DNA from: Odontesthes bonariensis
Lineage: Eukaryota > Chordata > Actinopteri > Atheriniformes > Atherinopsidae
Direction: 5' to 3'
Assembly (NCBI RefSeq): GCF_027942865.1
Contig: NC_134525.1
Span: forward strand, 22,257,657 to 22,321,656
DNA: 64,000 nucleotides
In this document: positions 52,861 through 64,000 of the stretch, one piece after another
How positions within the stretch are numbered: the first letter of the stretch is position 1
Layout: each line of letters begins with the position of its first letter
Translations under genes and position numbers: made by a program
Notes under the pieces: generated by a model
Database searches by the model: none
The model's input: only the letters and a program-made list of their open reading frames with translations
Told to the model about the DNA's origin: nothing

Positions 52861-55800
52861 TTTATTTCTCTCACATGTAACACACTTTATTTATGGCAAA
52901 ATAACAACTTAAACATTGTGATATATTATGTCAAATAACATGTAAATAAATTTAGGATAACCTGTGCTGACAAACAGACTAAATAGGAAAAAAGAAAAAA
53001 ACTTTGCAGGGTGACATTAGAAGCCACAATATCCTCAATGCAAGAAAAAAAATAACACAAAGTTCCTCATCCAAAAGCAACCCAATTAGCACATTTAGTA
53101 AATCATATTCTATTGCATCTATTTTTCCTCAAATTAGAAATAGAAAATGCTCTACAGCTAGAGTGACAAAGAAAGGCTGAGTGAAGATTTTATTCAGTAC
53201 ACAAACTGGGATGCAATCCACACAGCATGACAACAAGCCCAAGAAGCACAACTTTCTGGATACATACAAGTGAAAGTGTAAAATGTATCTTTCCAAGACT
53301 TAGACATAAACCCGTGTATTAAAATAGTCTGCGGCGTACAGAAATCTCAAGCCCTGACGTGCTGACACAGTCTGTTCAGATTCTAGTCCATGTAAACTGT
53401 TACTGTGTGTAGAGATGATGGTTTAATTACACAATGTGAAAACTTTAATCAATTCTTGAAAATAGAAAAACATGAACATTTGATACAAGAAACAGAAAAA
53501 AACACAGTGTGTTAGTTAAGTCCTTTAAAAACACCAGAGGTTAGTGTTGCTGTTTAAAACTGAAGCTCTGCCATGTGATTGTTCCATCTCTGTATAGATT
53601 ATTGTAGATCTGAAGTCAAAAACTCAACTACACTCACCCAAACATCAATTAAACTCAGGATAAATACATGTTTAAACTCAGGGGATCTCTAATTCTTGTT
53701 CATCGTAATGTTATCGGCTTTAGTTCATCCTCCTTTCCTTTGGTTGCATCACTTCAGAAAAAAAAAGACAATTTTGACATTATCAGCATATGATTTTCTC
53801 CCTCTTTCCTCCTTTTCCTCACCTCTAGAAACAGATCACTTTCCTTTCCTGCACCCCTTCTTTTTCTTCACCACCCATCAGTTAAAGTCTGGTGATATTC
53901 TGTAGTTTTCTTATTGTCAACAAATTCCTCAAATAGATCAAAATCCTCAGTCAGTCTGTCAATCCTATCTGACCTCTTCTCTCTGCTTTGGGAACTCCGA
54001 TCCAAGCAGATGAAAATCTTCAGCTCTTTGTGTTGTTCACAGCGTGTATACCAAGCTCTAACATTCATATCCTAATATGAAATATGGGTTAGCAACGCTC
54101 TAAACATCTCCTCTGTTATTGACCCTGGACAAATAAATAGATGACTCAGTCTAGCAAATGGGAAAGCCCTAAACTGCTGTCTTTACACACCTTCCTCTGA
54201 ATTTAAATAAAAGTCTTAATGAATGATACTTTGCTTGTGATGTCTAGTTGCTAAGTCCTGTTTGCTAGTGGATGTGGATTTAGTGAAGAATGTGTCTTTT
54301 TCTCTACCCTGACTCACCAGAAAGGAGCTTTTATGGCTGATTTTAGTACTGATCCATGAAGTATAGATATTCATGGTCAAAGTTCACATTTTCAATGTTT
54401 TAAGAACCCTCAGTGGAGTCCTTTTAGGAGGAGCCGAGCCCCCTGGAATGTGCACCATGATGTCGGGATAAATATTCTTTTGAAAAATGAACTAAAATGG
54501 GTAAAACAGGCTGCATTTCTTGTTCTAAACTTAGAAAAAAAAAAAATATTTTCACTTAAAAATACACAGTGGAGGATTAACCAGTGGGTGTGGTTGAATT
54601 GTAATTATAAGAAAGAAAGAACATAGTTGACCACATGACCACTGTTTCAGTTCGAGGACTTTTTAGCAATAAGAGACCCCATTTCTCCCGTCTCAGCCTC
54701 TCTGCATCAGCTCTTTGCAAAGTTGAGAATAGAAGTTAAGTATAAAATGTACCTTTCTGATCTGTTGTGCACTACTTTTCTTAATATGCTTAACTAACTT
54801 ACAAACCTTTAGGTTATTCAGAACTATTGCTTTTGTGGGTATTATCTTCATATTTTACTTCTATTTGCAAATTGCATTTATGTGCGTAGATTTTTGAATC
54901 CTTTAAATGCTATTCTTTATTTCAATGTTTTTTTCTTTTGCTCTGTAAAACATTTTTCGAGTTGCATTTGTGTCGGAACGTACAATACAAATAAAGCTGA
55001 GGTGCGTTGGACGTATTTGTGGCAGCAGGATAGTTTATCTGGGATTAAGTGACCGACTACAGAATGTTTTAGAACATGTCAGAAAAGATTTCTTCTTACA
55101 CACAAGTAACTGTCAGCTGATACCTTCGGTGTTGGTTTAGGTCTCGTCATGGGTGTTGCTGGCAATACGGAAAACACAGAATATCAACAGAATTGAATTT
55201 TAAACTCAGACTGAGTTGTTATTTAGTTTTTAGATATTTTTCAGTCTTTTTTTAATTACCTCCTTGACTTTGTCAGACATGATTAAACTTTGTAGCTCTT
55301 TTTAATCTCTGATTTTCTTCCTTCATGCACCCGTCTTTCCCTGCTCTAATTGTAAATGTTGATATATGTATTGACAGCATGCTAGATCTATGCCTCCACT
55401 GGTTTTCATTCTTTATCCACTTGTGTTTCCACTTTAAGAAAACCACCCTCAGACCAATGTCAGACTAACCCGATGTCACTAGTCTGTGATGTTCAGTGCA
55501 TTCCAGTTATTTTATTTTTACTTCTTTAGCTCAAGTCCATTTCCTCAGATAGCCTCGTCGTTTCGTGGTTGCCTATGTTTCCCGTCTTGCTGTATTGCAT
55601 ATGTAGAGGCCGCTCTCTATACAGAATCATTTTAAAGAGCTCTGTGACACTCTGCAACACCGGAACTTAATATAAAACTGCTTTACAACCAAGTTTCAGT
55701 CTCTGCCTTAAAAATCCACTAGAAAAGCTGAAAACATGTAGATGTAATGTCACTGCATCTGTTTCCCACTGGAAGAAAAAACATACAAAATGCACATGGA

Positions 55801-55918
55801 TCCTGAAATGCAAAGAACATCAACAATATTTGCTGTAATAACACTGAGAGTGGATCTTAATCTGTAAGTTTAGCTCCAGCCTGCCTTCATCTCCTCCCCT
55901 GTCTCCCTCCTCCATGCT
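52861..55918 (-). other. nebl: Probable nebl 3' untranslated region
   Basis: The stretch follows the nebl stop without another gene. AATAAA signals occur on the minus strand at 52886-52891 and 52861-52866. Shorter ends are possible, because other TTTATT words occur in between. No conserved ORF was found. Confidence 0.4.
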
Positions 55919-57602
55919 TCAGTTGCAACACTCCACATAATTTGCCGGCAGCATGCCGGACTTGCCGGTTCTCTGCACCGTGCCATACATCCAGCCTTCG
56001 TCGATGGGCTGAGCGTTGATGATGACATCGCCGTCTCTGAATGACACTTCGTCGTGGTCCTGAGCTGCGTAGTCATACAGAGCTCGGTATACACGCTGCA
56101 AACAACACAAAGGGACTAAGTTAGGCTTCAGGATGAGATGACAATCATGTGCAAAATATAGTACAACTTATCAGGAAAAATAAACAAATATTAATCTGGT
56201 CCTTCACCAGGCCTCATTTTAAATTATGCAAATCCAACCTCAGATGAACAACAGATGACATATTGTACTGAGTTATTATTTATTGACCAAAAACTGAGAT
56301 AAAACACAGAAGCAGTGTGTGAAAAACTAAGTGAACCCCATGATCCAACAGCTTGTAGAACCATCTTTTGCAGCAGAAAGTTGCAGTAATGGTTTTCTGT
56401 AAGATGTTATCAGTCTCTCACATGGTTGTGAAGGAATATTATATTATTATATTATAACCCTTCCCAGATTTATGGACAGCAACAATTGCTTCTCTAAGAA
56501 CATTGCTGATGTCTTTCATCCTTGGCATTGTGTTAACACACACCTGAATGCTGCAGACCAGCAAACTAACAAAACTTCTGCTTTTATAGAGGTGCTCACA
56601 CTTACTGATGATCAATTAATCAGTGCATTGATAAGCAGCACCTGGCTGCAACTTAACCTCTAAATTTCTGTGCAAGCTGTAAGGGTTCACTTAGTCTTTC
56701 ACACACTGCCTCTGCAATCTATTTTAGTCTTTGTTCAGTAATGACACACTTTCATGTGTTGGTGTTTAAATTTAATATGTAAAGCCTTAGAACTGAGGAA
56801 GGAGGTGTTATTTCTTTTTCACACGACCATGTATCAGTTGAGTGTTTAGTAGTACACTGACTTTAAGTTATATGGTCCATATAACCTATTATTATTAGCC
56901 TTCATTGGTTACTGCTGCAGCAGTGACCAAAATCTCAAAAAAGTCATCATAAACATCTCCTAAACATTTTTAACAAAAGATTTGGACAATAGTTCCCTAA
57001 AAAAGAGAATGAATACTGATGGTGTCCGACATTTCAAGGCAAAAGAAGGCTGCACAATATTCTTGTGTGGACAAGAACGTACCATGGTGGCTGAATGTGG
57101 CGGTGAGGTGACGGATCTGACAGATGACATGCTGGTCTGGTGCATGTAGCCGTGATACTGCTGATGCTGCTGCATCTGGATGCCCTGATGGTGGTATGCT
57201 CCGGGGAGGACAGGAGCTGAGTATAAGATACAGAAACACACATAGATAGAAGTCACACACCCAGAGAAGTGTCTCCAGTATCTGCCTGATTCTGTAGGTC
57301 GACACTCTGCTGTGAATAAAACAAAAGAACCATGTGAGCTGTTAAACGAGATAAAACCCCAGTGACGCTCATGCACAAACCTGCAAGGAGACAGTGAATT
57401 AGACTTATTTATCTGTGGATTAGAGACATGTTCTGGTCCATGCTTTCACCAATCAGCGAGTCAGAAACATGAGAAGAGATACCGGGAGTGCTGGTGCCGC
57501 TGTGGTCCCACAGGTCAGAGGTCAGCGAGCTGACAGACTGAGCCTGGCTGTGGGGGAGCGACTGCTGGGAGTGCTGCCTGCTCAGCCTGCGGTCGGCCCG
57601 CT
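55919..57602 (-). CDS. nebl: nebl: Ser/Gln linker and SH3 domain exons
   Basis: 57483-57602 ([19 protein letters not shown]) and 57083-57216 ([22 protein letters not shown]) form the variable linker. 55919-56095 encodes a complete SH3 domain: [15 protein letters not shown] carries the ALYDY motif, [11 protein letters not shown] the conserved Trp, and GMLPANYVE the closing Pro and Tyr. The protein ends ECCN. Confidence 0.9.
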
Positions 57603-60600
57603 CTGACAAACAGCCGCCACCAGGAGCAGCACACGACAGAGGTAATCCCAGCAAAGACCAGTAACGAGGAGGAAAGGATGGAGAAAAAAGAAAAAGTGAG
57701 GGATCCAGCTAATAAGAACAACCAGAGTTGTGATTTAACTTAATATAAATTCAAGGTTTTTGGACAACAACTATAGTACAAACAAATGTATTAAAGTTTG
57801 AGTATAGTAGATTCAGGGATTTGCATGGAAACACGTTACATGTGTTAGACACGAGTTGCATAAAACGTGTTAAAATGCAGAGTTAATTAAAACTTTGTTT
57901 TACTGAACTGTGGAGTGGGACGGTTAAACAGTTCATAAATAGACCTACCACATACATTAGCTCTGGATACGTAACTAGCTAGCTAAGTATTTTGCCTTCA
58001 TCGTGGAAATAAATCTCCCTTGTTTGGCACAATTTGCAGAACTTATCCACTAAAATTACAGAGGAATAATGAGAACAAGAAATACTGGATTCATTTAGTT
58101 AAAAATGAAGCTGAAATGCGGCATCACAGATCTGGCAACATGCCAGTTTGGAGGCCAACTTCAGCATTGTCCAGCACAGAGAATCAGATTAATACTCGGT
58201 CAAGTCAAGTTAACCATCTCTCAACAGCTGTTCTTATGAACTGTTTGTTCATGACATCATAGATTCATTTTTGAAGAATCAATGACGCACTGTGGAGGTT
58301 TCAGGGCTTTGGACCTGCTTAGAGAACCAACGTTTTGGGCATAATTACAGTCCATGGATGCTTAGTGGACTGATTTTGTGCACAGAAATGGTGATAAAGT
58401 GTTCAGGGTCACTGCCAATAGGTCATTGCACATATTTTTTCCCCTGATACGTTTACAAACGTTGACCCAATAGTTGAGATTAATAAATACACTGTTACAC
58501 TGCTGTAAATACCTGTCTGAGTGTCACTCACACATGCTCACGCTACACTAATGTGTGTCTACTGAATCTTCTGCTACTGGAATATGTATTTAAGTAGACT
58601 GCACAATGTTTTAAACTTAGGTCATTTTCACTGTTTGGCCCCGTCTTTTTCAGTCATTGTACCACACATACACCTAACACAGGGAGACTTTCTGCTCGAA
58701 ACCCTGTGAAAGAAGTAGCTGCAGCTCTCACCAGCACCCACGTTACTCAGGTCACAGCATATACTCCAGAATATTTGCTTATTCGGGTTATGTGCTTCTC
58801 ACATGCCACTGCTCCGGAGCATCTTTAGAAAAGTTCAGGACTTGAGTGCATGTGTGAAAACGGCTCTAACCCACATTTAGAAGGAGACTGAAATATTAAT
58901 TACTTGTAGCGTGCGTTCGGGATTTAAAGTCTAAGCAGTTTATTTCAGTTAAAATGAACTCTCAGAGCAGAGATAATCATTTATTTTCTCATTATTTTGA
59001 AACCCAATCTTATTTACTTGATGATTGTTTTAGTAATTTATGTTTGGCTAGATTGTTAATTAACTTATTGTCTGTGATTTATTGCTGCTTTACTCTGACT
59101 TTTAGCTCAGGATGGAAAACTACAGCAGTTAGTTGGATTACTTTAATTTAATTTTTGCCCTTTCAAAAAACTCAGGGGTAAATCTACCAACATAAATCAG
59201 AGGAAAACATGTTAATGTTTTAATGTTAATGAGCTGTTGTGGTATTGAAAAACTAATTAAAATGGAGAGAGTGAATTAATGAAAAATAAGAGTTAAACAG
59301 GCGCAGACATCTTTTGTTTTATGTTATCACAACTCTTTTTGCCTTTGTTGTAATCAATGGCCAGAAAACATGAATTTCTCATGAAGCAGCCACCAGCAGG
59401 TTTGTTTTGTTAACATTTTGAGGGGACTCAGGTAAAGTACCAGACATCCTGCAGAGGCTCTTGGACTGAATGTTGTCCTCTAGAGGGTCAAAGTCAAAGA
59501 TGGAGCCTGGATCTGTCCTCCACACCTTCAGGTCTTCGGAGAAGATGGAAAAGTAATTTCTATTTACACTGAATGCAATAATCCTGCAATGTTCACGTGA
59601 AAAAATTAACTAAAAATGAGCTTGTTTATCATTGTTTTCTTCTGTGTTTCTCCACCTGTGCAGATATGAATGTACTACATTTAAATATTACCACTGTGAA
59701 ATCAGTTAAAAGTTTATAGTTATACAACATAGAACAAAACAGATGGATGAAAAAGCCAAAGCTGAAGCTTGTCGACTCACCCTGAAAACAGCAAAATCAG
59801 CACATCAAGTTCAAATAAATTCTACAAAACTCTGAGCGCCACTGAGGAAAGTTTTAGCTACAGTTTTTCTTGCTGTCACATGAAGAGCGGATAATATATT
59901 GGTACTTCTATTAAAGTTGCTGTGTGAAACAATAATTATCTGGGAGAAAAAAATTGTATATTTTAGTATCTTATCACTTTGCAAAATACATGTTTTTATT
60001 GAATGAGAAGTAACCATTTATATCTATTTGTGCAGCAGCTGCTTTTGCACAAGAGAACTGTCAAATTACCAGAATAAAAGACACATAAAGGAGAGTTGTG
60101 CTAAGAGGTTCAAAGAAGAAGCAAGTGAAAGATTCAGATGTGGATACTGTTAAGTGAGAAGTTTTCAGGATATATATTTGATAAATAAAGGAGCATACTC
60201 ATTAACATGAGGCCACACACCAAGCTCATCAAAGAGGTAAAAACATGAAGAAGTGAAGTGGGGACGGACAAACGCAGGAAACGACAGCAAACATTGATGT
60301 GGCTTTTCCCAGATGGAAATGACTGATGAACAACGAAAGTCTTCAGAGTGATGCTAAAGTTGCTTGTTTGGACATAAGACAATGTATATAAACTGTTTCT
60401 AGCTACCTGATAAATTAGGATAAATTCCTGCACTATTGTTTCCATTTGGTTCTCACCAAATGGTTTACAGAAATATAGACATCACAGATGGCAGATGGAT
60501 TTACAGTGTCTTAGCATCCCAGGAGAATACAAGTTCAAAATTCTGTTTCAAAGTATCTAAACACATGCTTATACGCTTCAAGTGTGGGTCACTGACCAAC

Positions 60601-61307
60601 AATGATGCCGCCTGGTCGTCTATCCATCTCCATCGCCTGGGGGTGGATCCCTTTGCTATAGCTCGCCTCTGCTATCATCTGATTGGCCCTCTGGTAGCGC
60701 TCCATGCTGGGGTCATCCAGCCCTGGTGTGAAGCCTCGGCCGCGCGCCCGCTCAAAGTCCTCGTGGTACTTCGCCTGTTGACGGGCAAAACCAGCAAATG
60801 CAGAGGCATCAGTGTCACCAGTGATGACAAGCAGAAAGAGCTCATGCACACACCAGCGTGAGAAATCACAACACACACAAGTCAGAGTGCGTTTGGTCAG
60901 TGAGCAATTAAAACACACACACAGAGAAGGTTTTTAAAAGCTTTATTCATTAACTCACACACACACTTAAACACACTGTTTTGGACTCTTGCATGTGCAC
61001 ACTGGAGGTCTGTCAGTCAAACTGTTTTAGGACCTGAACTACTGATCTACTGAACACCAAAAACTGAAGCCCCGAGTCTTAATAGTTTGTAAAAACAGAC
61101 AATAAGCATGTTATATGCAACTATATACAAATTGAAATCTTAATGTTTGTATTTTGATTGTATTTGCAAAGGAGAAAAAATTTAAAGAGTCAGTCTTTAT
61201 ATTAACGTTTGATAAAAACCTCTTTTTAAGGTACGTTTGTGTGCATGAAGTGAAACACTTGATAAGCTTAAACTTTGTATCTTTTCTCTTTTGAATACTT
61301 CTAATGA

Positions 61308-61378
<71 letters not shown>

Positions 61379-63775
61379 CCTCCCTGGGGATTAGTATCAG
61401 TGCAGCAGTCCCGCCTGCGGTGCCACGTCACTCATGTTAGCTCCTCCCATAGCCAAGATGGGAGCCATGACAACCAGGCCGCTACCATGGAGACCGAGTC
61501 TTGTGTCCTCCTAACACGCCTGTACTCAGGTGTGTCTAGCTCAGTGCAGCTCCGCCCCCTCATCTCCTGCAGCCCGCGCTGATATTTCACCTGTTCAAAC
61601 ACACATTTCATATGCTGTTACCCTGAGAAACATACAGCATTGTCAATTCTTGTGTGTGTGGGCCTATCTTTGTGAGGACCAATTCAAATTGCAGAGAAAA
61701 ATTAGCAGAGGGGACAATTTTTGGAAAGTGGACATTCTACAGTTTTGTGCAAACGTCCGGAGATACCCCTCATTTTTCAATATATGTCCAGGAAAACAGG
61801 AAAAGGCAGAATACACAAAGATGAATGTAAATACCGTATATAAGGCAAAATACAGTTTGTGTGCAATTCTAACAAGCTTTATTCTTCAACACAGCCTGAA
61901 CCCTCATAGATCTTTTTTATGTCATTTCTTTAAGTAGTCTTTAGGAATAGTTCTCCAGTAGATGCTGCTGTAGACAGTTCTTTAGACCTGACACTTCTTC
62001 TTTTGTCCTCCACTTGTCCAGTTTCCTCAAATGTTTTAAAGACACACTGCACACCATGCTGAGATATGCCAAGTTTTCAGCTAGTAGCTCTTTGGGAATC
62101 ACCTTGTTGCTGCAACAATGCTATTTTCTGTCTGTCAAACTGTTTTATCTTTGCTGTTTTTCATAGATGAAACTAAAGAAATGGGAACAAATGATGTGTC
62201 TTTGTGACAGGCTGCTGGTAACAAAGTGCCTGAAGATACAATTTAAAAGTGGTTCTTTGCTAAGTTGTCTGTTATGTGTTGACACAACACTGGTTCATCC
62301 CTTGAGTTAGGAGCCTTTTTTCTGATTAAATGATTCATAGGTCAGAGTTAAGTGGCTTAACAAACAAACAGTTTCCTCTGAAAATGGTCAGGTACAAGGA
62401 CTGGACTGAAAATTAGTTAAAAAGCACCCAATGTCCAAAAAAAATTTGAAAGAACTTCAGAAAGCCTGCAGAACTATTGGTCAAGATCACTTTAAAAGAT
62501 TACAAGAAAGTCTGGTTGCTTGGAAGGAAAAAAGGCTGGATCAGGATTTGTGTACAGGATTGTAAATAAATCAAACTGATATAGATAATGGAAGTTCATA
62601 CTTGGTTTAGGTGTTAGCCATTCATCTTTCTCACATAGGTAGTAGTACAAATGTGTGTGTTTGTGCATGTGTCTTGCCGAGCTGATGTTTTCCTGGTTTT
62701 GTTTGACTCTCTCCACCTCTGGAGTAACTCCAACACTTGTGGCCTTCACAGCACTCTGTTTGTATTTCACCTGGCATGAGGACAGACAGGAAATCAAACT
62801 AACAAAATCTTATTTTCATTCCGACAGTTGCAGTGTCCTCAGAAACAATCTGACCAATCAGAGCTCACAGAGTTTATCCAACAGTTGTGCAGACCCTGCT
62901 GGGTCATCCTTGATTTCCTGCCTTTGAGCCCCTTTTGGTTCATCACAGCCACATACAGAATAATACCAGCCTCACCAGCTCTTTGATCCCTGAGCTCCTG
63001 TGTTTTCAGCATCAATGAGTGTCTCTGTACTCACTGAGCTGATGTTCTCCTGGTTGCGTCGGACTCGCTCCATCTCAGGTGTGTCCATGACAGCGGTACC
63101 ATGACCCACATCATCTCTGTACTGGACCTGAACAGAGACTCAAAGTTTTAACAGACATCTAATTTATTTTTTTTAATGTTTTGTGATTTTGTGATCATAG
63201 AACTATGAGTAAACATACCTCGCTAATCTTCTTGGTATTCTCTCTGGCGAGGACGATCTCTGGCGTCTCTGTGACAGACGCCGTCAGACCCCTCATCAGT
63301 TTGGAGTCCCAGCTGTACCGCAGCTAGGGGGTGACAGAGAGCATCTTTAACACCACTCACAACGCATACAGGGAAACGGGCCATTTGAAATGGATTAGAG
63401 TTCAGAGGACAGAAACACTTTTGTGAAATTGGAACAGTCTTTGGCTATTAGAAGAGGATCAAGATAAATGTGCGTTCTCACAGAGCTGATGTTTCTCTGG
63501 TTGGTTCGTACTCTCTCCATCTCTGGGGTTTCTGAAAGCAGGCTGTAGCTTCCCTTCAGACGCTCCGCCTCGTCCTTATACTTTTTCTACAGAAACACCA
63601 AAGTTCTCAGAGGCAGAACTATTTTTAGAACATTTTCTTTAATAAGAGTTGGCATCGTGTACTCGCAGACCTGGCTATAGATGTCTTTGAGGTAGGAGGC
63701 ATGCAGCAGTTCAGGGGTGTCTGTAACCGTCCCGTATGAGTTTTCTCTGAGCTGCGCCGTCTGTTTGTAAGATCT
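55919..63775 (-). CDS. nebl: Nebulin-family protein, 3' part, best match nebulette
   Basis: Eleven coding exons on the minus strand: 63671-63775, 63482-63586, 63219-63323, 63035-63127, 62678-62770, 61486-61590, 60597-60774, 59441-59533, 57483-57602, 57083-57216 and 55919-56095 (stop TGA). Phases agree throughout and sum to 435 codons plus the stop. The order is six nebulin repeats, a conserved linker, a Ser/Gln-rich linker and an SH3 domain. Nebulette ties actin to the Z-disc in cardiac muscle. The same 3' exons can also serve a LIM-nebulette isoform. I prefer nebl over neb and lasp1 because of the linker phrases ([35 protein letters not shown]). The 5' exons lie beyond the right edge. The paralogue choice should be regarded as likely, not proven. 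Confidence 0.85.
59441..60774 (-). CDS. nebl: nebl: conserved linker exons
   Basis: Exon 60597-60774 encodes [16 protein letters not shown], then [20 protein letters not shown]. Exon 59441-59533 encodes [18 protein letters not shown]. The donor of the first is taken as GTTG|GTCAGT, because this keeps the IIVDLKVW join known in the family. A GTTGGT donor four bases earlier would drop one residue. Confidence 0.85.
61311..61375. repeat. CA/TG microsatellite
   Basis: An uninterrupted CA dinucleotide run of about 65 bp in a nebl intron. Such tracts are usually length-polymorphic. Confidence 0.98.
61486..63775 (-). CDS. nebl: nebl: six nebulin-repeat exons
   Basis: Each exon encodes one 31-35 residue actin-binding module. 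Each has a basic YK-type start and a TPE(M/L/I/V/Y)xR/L core ([59 protein letters not shown]). Four exons are 105 bp and two are 93 bp; all begin and end on codon boundaries, so single modules can be skipped without frame loss. The intron after 62678 starts with GC (TCG|GCAAGA) instead of GT. Confidence 0.88.
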
Positions 63776-64000
63776 CTGCATCACAGAAACAGCTCATTTG
63801 TTGCACGGTTGCACTAACAACAACTTAAAAAGTGCATATGCAGATAAATACAAAGCTTACTACAGCATACAGGAAAAAAGCAATAATACTTTAATTTAAG
63901 CTGATTACACTTTAAAGGGATAGTTCACCTCTTTTGACATGAAGCTTTATGACATCCCATATTAGCAACATCATTTATGAACATTGACTTACCCCCCGCT

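Noticed and set aside
60436..60861. 141-codon plus-strand ORF over the nebl linker exon
   Set aside because: It is an antisense shadow of the exon at 60597-60774, whose minus-strand frame matches the nebulin family.

Overview
The window is nuclear DNA from a teleost fish. Both conserved genes are vertebrate, split by GT-AG (two GC-AG) introns, and the repeat content (Harbinger, hAT, TTAA-flanked foldback MITEs, LINEs, a tRNA-type SINE, endogenous retroviruses) is typical of a ray-finned fish. No bacterial, plastid, rRNA, tRNA-gene or CRISPR features were seen. The species cannot be fixed from the sequence alone.

Positions 1 to about 41,000 form a dense nest of mobile elements. A TTAA-flanked foldback MITE (720-1372) is followed by a hAT-type element with an exact 8-bp target duplication (2524-4131). 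Next comes the centrepiece, a ~15.7 kb foldback DNA transposon (4460-20190). Its ~1 kb terminal inverted repeats carry 141-bp tandem arrays. It encodes a large DDE (MULE/NOF-like) transposase that appears to be spliced to a Ulp1-type cysteine protease and a C-terminal PHD finger. An endogenous retrovirus with one LTR and decayed gag and pol (10822-18435) sits inside its gene and is flanked by an unusual 238-bp direct duplication. Immediately to the right lies a Harbinger transposase whose reading frame continues upstream into an L1-like fragment, with its MADF/BESS partner gene, now broken, in opposite orientation.

From 24.4 to 27.1 kb there are two tandem copies of an intronless coiled-coil gene resembling ciliary microtubule-inner proteins. 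One copy is intact and has an RFX X-box and GC box upstream. The other is frameshifted and has lost that promoter. LINE fragments, a piggyBac-like MITE and a second retrovirus remnant, with its env split by nested insertions, run from 27.1 to 40.9 kb.

The right part holds ordinary host genes, both on the minus strand. ssr1 (TRAP-alpha, nine coding exons, 45371-52067) appears complete. The 3' half of a nebulin-family gene, best matched to nebulette (nebl, 55919-63775), carries nebulin repeats, a linker and an SH3 domain and continues off the right edge. TRAP-alpha acts in ER protein translocation and nebulette in the muscle Z-disc, so they are neighbours without an evident functional link.
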